Origin: Pseudosulfitobacter pseudonitzschiae
GTDB taxonomy: Bacteria > Pseudomonadota > Alphaproteobacteria > Rhodobacterales > Rhodobacteraceae
Direction: 5' to 3'
NCBI RefSeq assembly: GCF_900129395.1
Contig: NZ_FQVP01000011.1
Coordinates: forward strand, 1 to 64,000
DNA length: 64,000 nucleotides
Made by a program: the position numbers and the translations under genes. Each line of letters starts with the position of its first letter. Position 1 is the stretch's first letter. The notes beneath the pieces were generated by a model, which searched no databases, was not told where the DNA came from, and worked only from the letters and a program-made list of their open reading frames with translations. Shown here in pieces: positions 61,670 through 64,000 of this stretch.

Positions 61670-64000
61670 TCATCCGGTTTCGGCGCGGCCCTTGCGGGTC
61701 AGGCGCGAGATGATGACGAAAAAGAACGGTACGAACAGCACACCAAAGACCGTGGCCGAAATCGTGCCCGCCAGCACGCCGCTGCCGATGGCCGTCCGCC
61801 CGCCGGACCCCGCGCCGGTGCTGAGCAACAGCGGCAGAACCCCCAGCGAAAAGGCCATCGAGGTCATGATGATCGGGCGGAACCGCTGTTTCGCGGCGTC
61901 CACTGCGGCCTCGATCACGGTCTCGCCCTCGGCGCGGCGGTCGCGGGCAAACTCGACGATCAGGATCGCGTTCTTCCCCGTCAGGCCGATGACCGTAAGC
62001 AGGCCCACCTGAAAGAACACACCATTCTCAAAACCGCCCAGATAGGCCCCAGTCAGCGCACCCAACACGCCGATGGGCATGGCCAGCATCACCGCGAACG
62101 GGATCGACCAGCTTTCATAAAGCGCAGCCAGCGCCAGGAAAATCGCGGCCAGCGACAGCCCGTACAACAGCGGCGCCTGGCTGCCCGATTCCTCTTCTTC
62201 CAGCGACAGGCCGGTGGGCGCAATCTGGAAACCCGGAGGCAGCTGTGCACCCAGACGGTACAGCTCGGCCAGGCCGTCACCGGTGCTGACACCGGGGGCG
62301 GGCGATCCCTGAAGCTGCATCGCGGGCACGCCGTTGTAGCGGGTCACGCCCTGTGGTGCGAAGGCCCAGCTTGCGTCGGCAAAGTTCGAGAAGGGCACCA
62401 ACCCGCCGCTGGAATTGCGCACGCGCCATTTGTCCAGGTCGGAAGGCACCGCACGGGCGTCCGCCTCGCCTTGGACATAGACACGCTTGATCCGTCCTTC
62501 GTCGATAAAGTCGTTCACGTAACGCCCCGCCCAGGCGATTGTCAGCAGGTTGCCCACGTCGGTCGCAGTCACCCCCATCGCCCCGGCCCGCCGCCAGTCG
62601 ATGTCCAGCTTGAACTGGGCCGCGTCTTCCAGACCGCTGGGGCGCAGCGATGCGATCAGCGGGCTTTGCGCGGCCATGCCCAGCAGCTGGTTGCGGGCGT
62701 CCAGCAGCTGTTCGTGGGTCTGCCCGCCACGGGCCTGCAAATAGAAGTCAAAGCCCGATACGTTGCCCAGTTCGATCACCGAAGGCGGCACAACGGGGAA
62801 CACCATCGCGTCCTGTATCTGGCTGAACGCGCCAAAGGCACGGCCCGCCAGCGCCTGCGCGCTTTGGTTCGCCGCCTCGCGGTCTTTCCAGTCCTTGAGG
62901 CGCACGAACATGATGCCGACGTTCTGGCCCTGACCGGCAAAGCTGAAACCGACGACACCGAACACGGAATCCACGATGTCGGATTCCTGCTCCAGATAGT
63001 AATCCTCGACCTGTTTCAGCACATCCAGCGTGCGTTCGGTCGTGGCCCCCGTCGGGGCCTGGATCAGGGTGAACAGGATGCCCTGATCCTCGTCGGGCAG
63101 GAACCCCTGCGGCGTGCGCAGGAACAGCAGGCCCATGGCAACAAAGATGCCGATATAGGCCAGACCCGTCAGGAACCGCCAGCGCACCAGCCTGCCCACG
63201 GTCTTGCCATAGCCTGTCATCAGCTTGTCAAAACCCCAGTTGAACACACCGAACAGCCCGCCGCGTTTCTCGTGGCCCTTGGCTTTGAGCAAGGTGGCGC
63301 ACAGCGCGGGCGTCAGGGTCAGCGCCACCAGAACCGACAGCGACATGGCCGAAATGATCGTCACCGCGAACTGTTTGTAGATCACGCCGGTCGATCCGGG
63401 AAAGAAGGCCATCGGCACGAACACCGCGGACAGAACCACGGCGATGCCGATCAGCGCGCCGGTGATCTGGTCCATCGACTTGCGCGTGGCCTCGACCGGG
63501 CCAAGCCCCTCCTGCTCCATGATCCGTTCGACGTTTTCGACCACGACAATCGCATCATCCACCAGCAGGCCGATGGCCAGCACCATGGCCAGCATGGTCA
63601 GCGTGTTGATGGAAAAGCCGAATGCCGCCAGCACCCCGAAGGTGCCCAGCAACACCACCGGCACCGCCAGCGTCGGCACCAGCGTGGCGCGGAAGTTCTG
63701 CAAGAACAGGTACATCACCAGGAACACCAGCACGATGGCCTCGACCAGCGTCTTGATCACTTCCTCGATCGAGATCTGCACAAAGGGCGTGGTGTCAAAG
63801 GGGATCACATAATCGACCCCCTCGGGGAAAAAGGCAGCCAGCTCTTCCAGCCGCTCCTCGACCAGCTTGGCCGTGTCCAGCGCGTTGGCCCCCGGCGCCA
63901 GCGAAATCGCAAGACCGGCAGAAGGGTTGCGGTTATAGCGCGACACGGTGGCATAGCTTTCGGCGCCAATCTCGACCCGTGCCACATCGTTGACCAGCAC
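61670..64000 (-). CDS. RND-family efflux pump inner-membrane transporter (HAE1), N-terminus outside window
   Basis: This is an AcrB/MexB-type proton-driven multidrug transporter, 776 residues in view and about 250-280 missing beyond the right edge. The proton-relay aspartates are in GLLVDDAIVVVENVER; the essential Lys is in TGKNAILIVEFARDRR; both large periplasmic loops and the C-terminal helix set are present. The protein ends normally at LTRKGRAETG. The adaptor and outer-membrane genes are presumably to the right. Confidence 0.95.
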   Translation of the reverse strand: MLVNDVARVEIGAESYATVSRYNRNPSAGLAISLAPGANALDTAKLVEERLEELAAFFPEGVDYVIPFDTTPFVQISIEEVIKTLVEAIVLVFLVMYLFLQNFRATLVPTLAVPVVLLGTFGVLAAFGFSINTLTMLAMVLAIGLLVDDAIVVVENVERIMEQEGLGPVEATRKSMDQITGALIGIAVVLSAVFVPMAFFPGSTGVIYKQFAVTIISAMSLSVLVALTLTPALCATLLKAKGHEKRGGLFGVFNWGFDKLMTGYGKTVGRLVRWRFLTGLAYIGIFVAMGLLFLRTPQGFLPDEDQGILFTLIQAPTGATTERTLDVLKQVEDYYLEQESDIVDSVFGVVGFSFAGQGQNVGIMFVRLKDWKDREAANQSAQALAGRAFGAFSQIQDAMVFPVVPPSVIELGNVSGFDFYLQARGGQTHEQLLDARNQLLGMAAQSPLIASLRPSGLEDAAQFKLDIDWRRAGAMGVTATDVGNLLTIAWAGRYVNDFIDEGRIKRVYVQGEADARAVPSDLDKWRVRNSSGGLVPFSNFADASWAFAPQGVTRYNGVPAMQLQGSPAPGVSTGDGLAELYRLGAQLPPGFQIAPTGLSLEEEESGSQAPLLYGLSLAAIFLALAALYESWSIPFAVMLAMPIGVLGALTGAYLGGFENGVFFQVGLLTVIGLTGKNAILIVEFARDRRAEGETVIEAAVDAAKQRFRPIIMTSMAFSLGVLPLLLSTGAGSGGRTAIGSGVLAGTISATVFGVLFVPFFFVIISRLTRKGRAETG

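Overview
The window looks like part of a chromosome from a marine or plant-associated alphaproteobacterium, most likely Rhodobacterales (Roseobacter group). The evidence is high G+C, a complete beta-hydroxyaspartate-cycle operon, a GlpSTPQV-type glycerol importer, a PuuD-type membrane urate hydroxylase, and FadR-subfamily GntR and IclR regulators beside catabolic operons. No rRNA, tRNA, CRISPR array, integrase or insertion sequence was recognised. Nearly every gene belongs to a scavenging pathway, and most sit beside their own regulator.

Layout. (1) 1-12.4 kb, purine breakdown: two paralogous LysR regulators, each followed by a copy of one palindromic repeat; urate hydroxylase puuD; xanthine dehydrogenase xdhABC; an NCS2 purine permease; guanine deaminase; and a bicupin allE. 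(2) 12.4-13.4 kb, a more A+T-rich DUF3800 gene behind a promoter/hairpin leader. (3) 13.4-18.7 kb, bhcR-bhcABCD, the beta-hydroxyaspartate cycle that turns glyoxylate and glycine into oxaloacetate. Glyoxylate is an end product of ureide breakdown, so blocks 1 and 3 fit together. (4) 18.8-20.3 kb, a small orphan gene and a self-inhibited Fic protein. (5) 20.4-40.1 kb, the most novel block: ACC deaminase acdS with its Lrp-type regulator; a ten-gene minus-strand operon (peptide-type ABC importer, gamma-glutamyltransferase, M20 hydrolase, D-serine dehydratase-like enzyme, amidase, RidA, D-amino-acid dehydrogenase-like enzyme); a MatR-like GntR regulator; and a plus-strand malonate operon (malonyl-CoA decarboxylase, malonyl-CoA synthetase, a dehydrogenase, a racemase-like protein). 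Identical TTGTATACAA operators sit before both the importer operon and the malonate operon.

(6) 40.4-48.6 kb, a phosphorelay island: CHASE-PAS hybrid kinase, second PAS kinase, lone receiver, HPt protein, and two receiver proteins with degenerate GGDEF-like output domains. (7) 48.8-61.7 kb, glycerol and glycerol-3-phosphate use: glpR, glpD, glpS, glpT, glpP, glpQ, a DUF2160 protein, glpV, glpK, then an iron-type alcohol dehydrogenase and a second GlpP/GlpQ-like permease pair. (8) 61.7-64.0 kb, an RND efflux pump gene running off the window.

The leading hypothesis is that block 5 breaks down N-malonyl and gamma-glutamyl conjugates of ACC and D-amino acids, the storage forms made by plants. 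It would import the conjugate, cleave it, feed malonate to MatB/MatA, and degrade the released ACC or D-amino acid. This is inferred from gene content and the shared operator and has not been shown.
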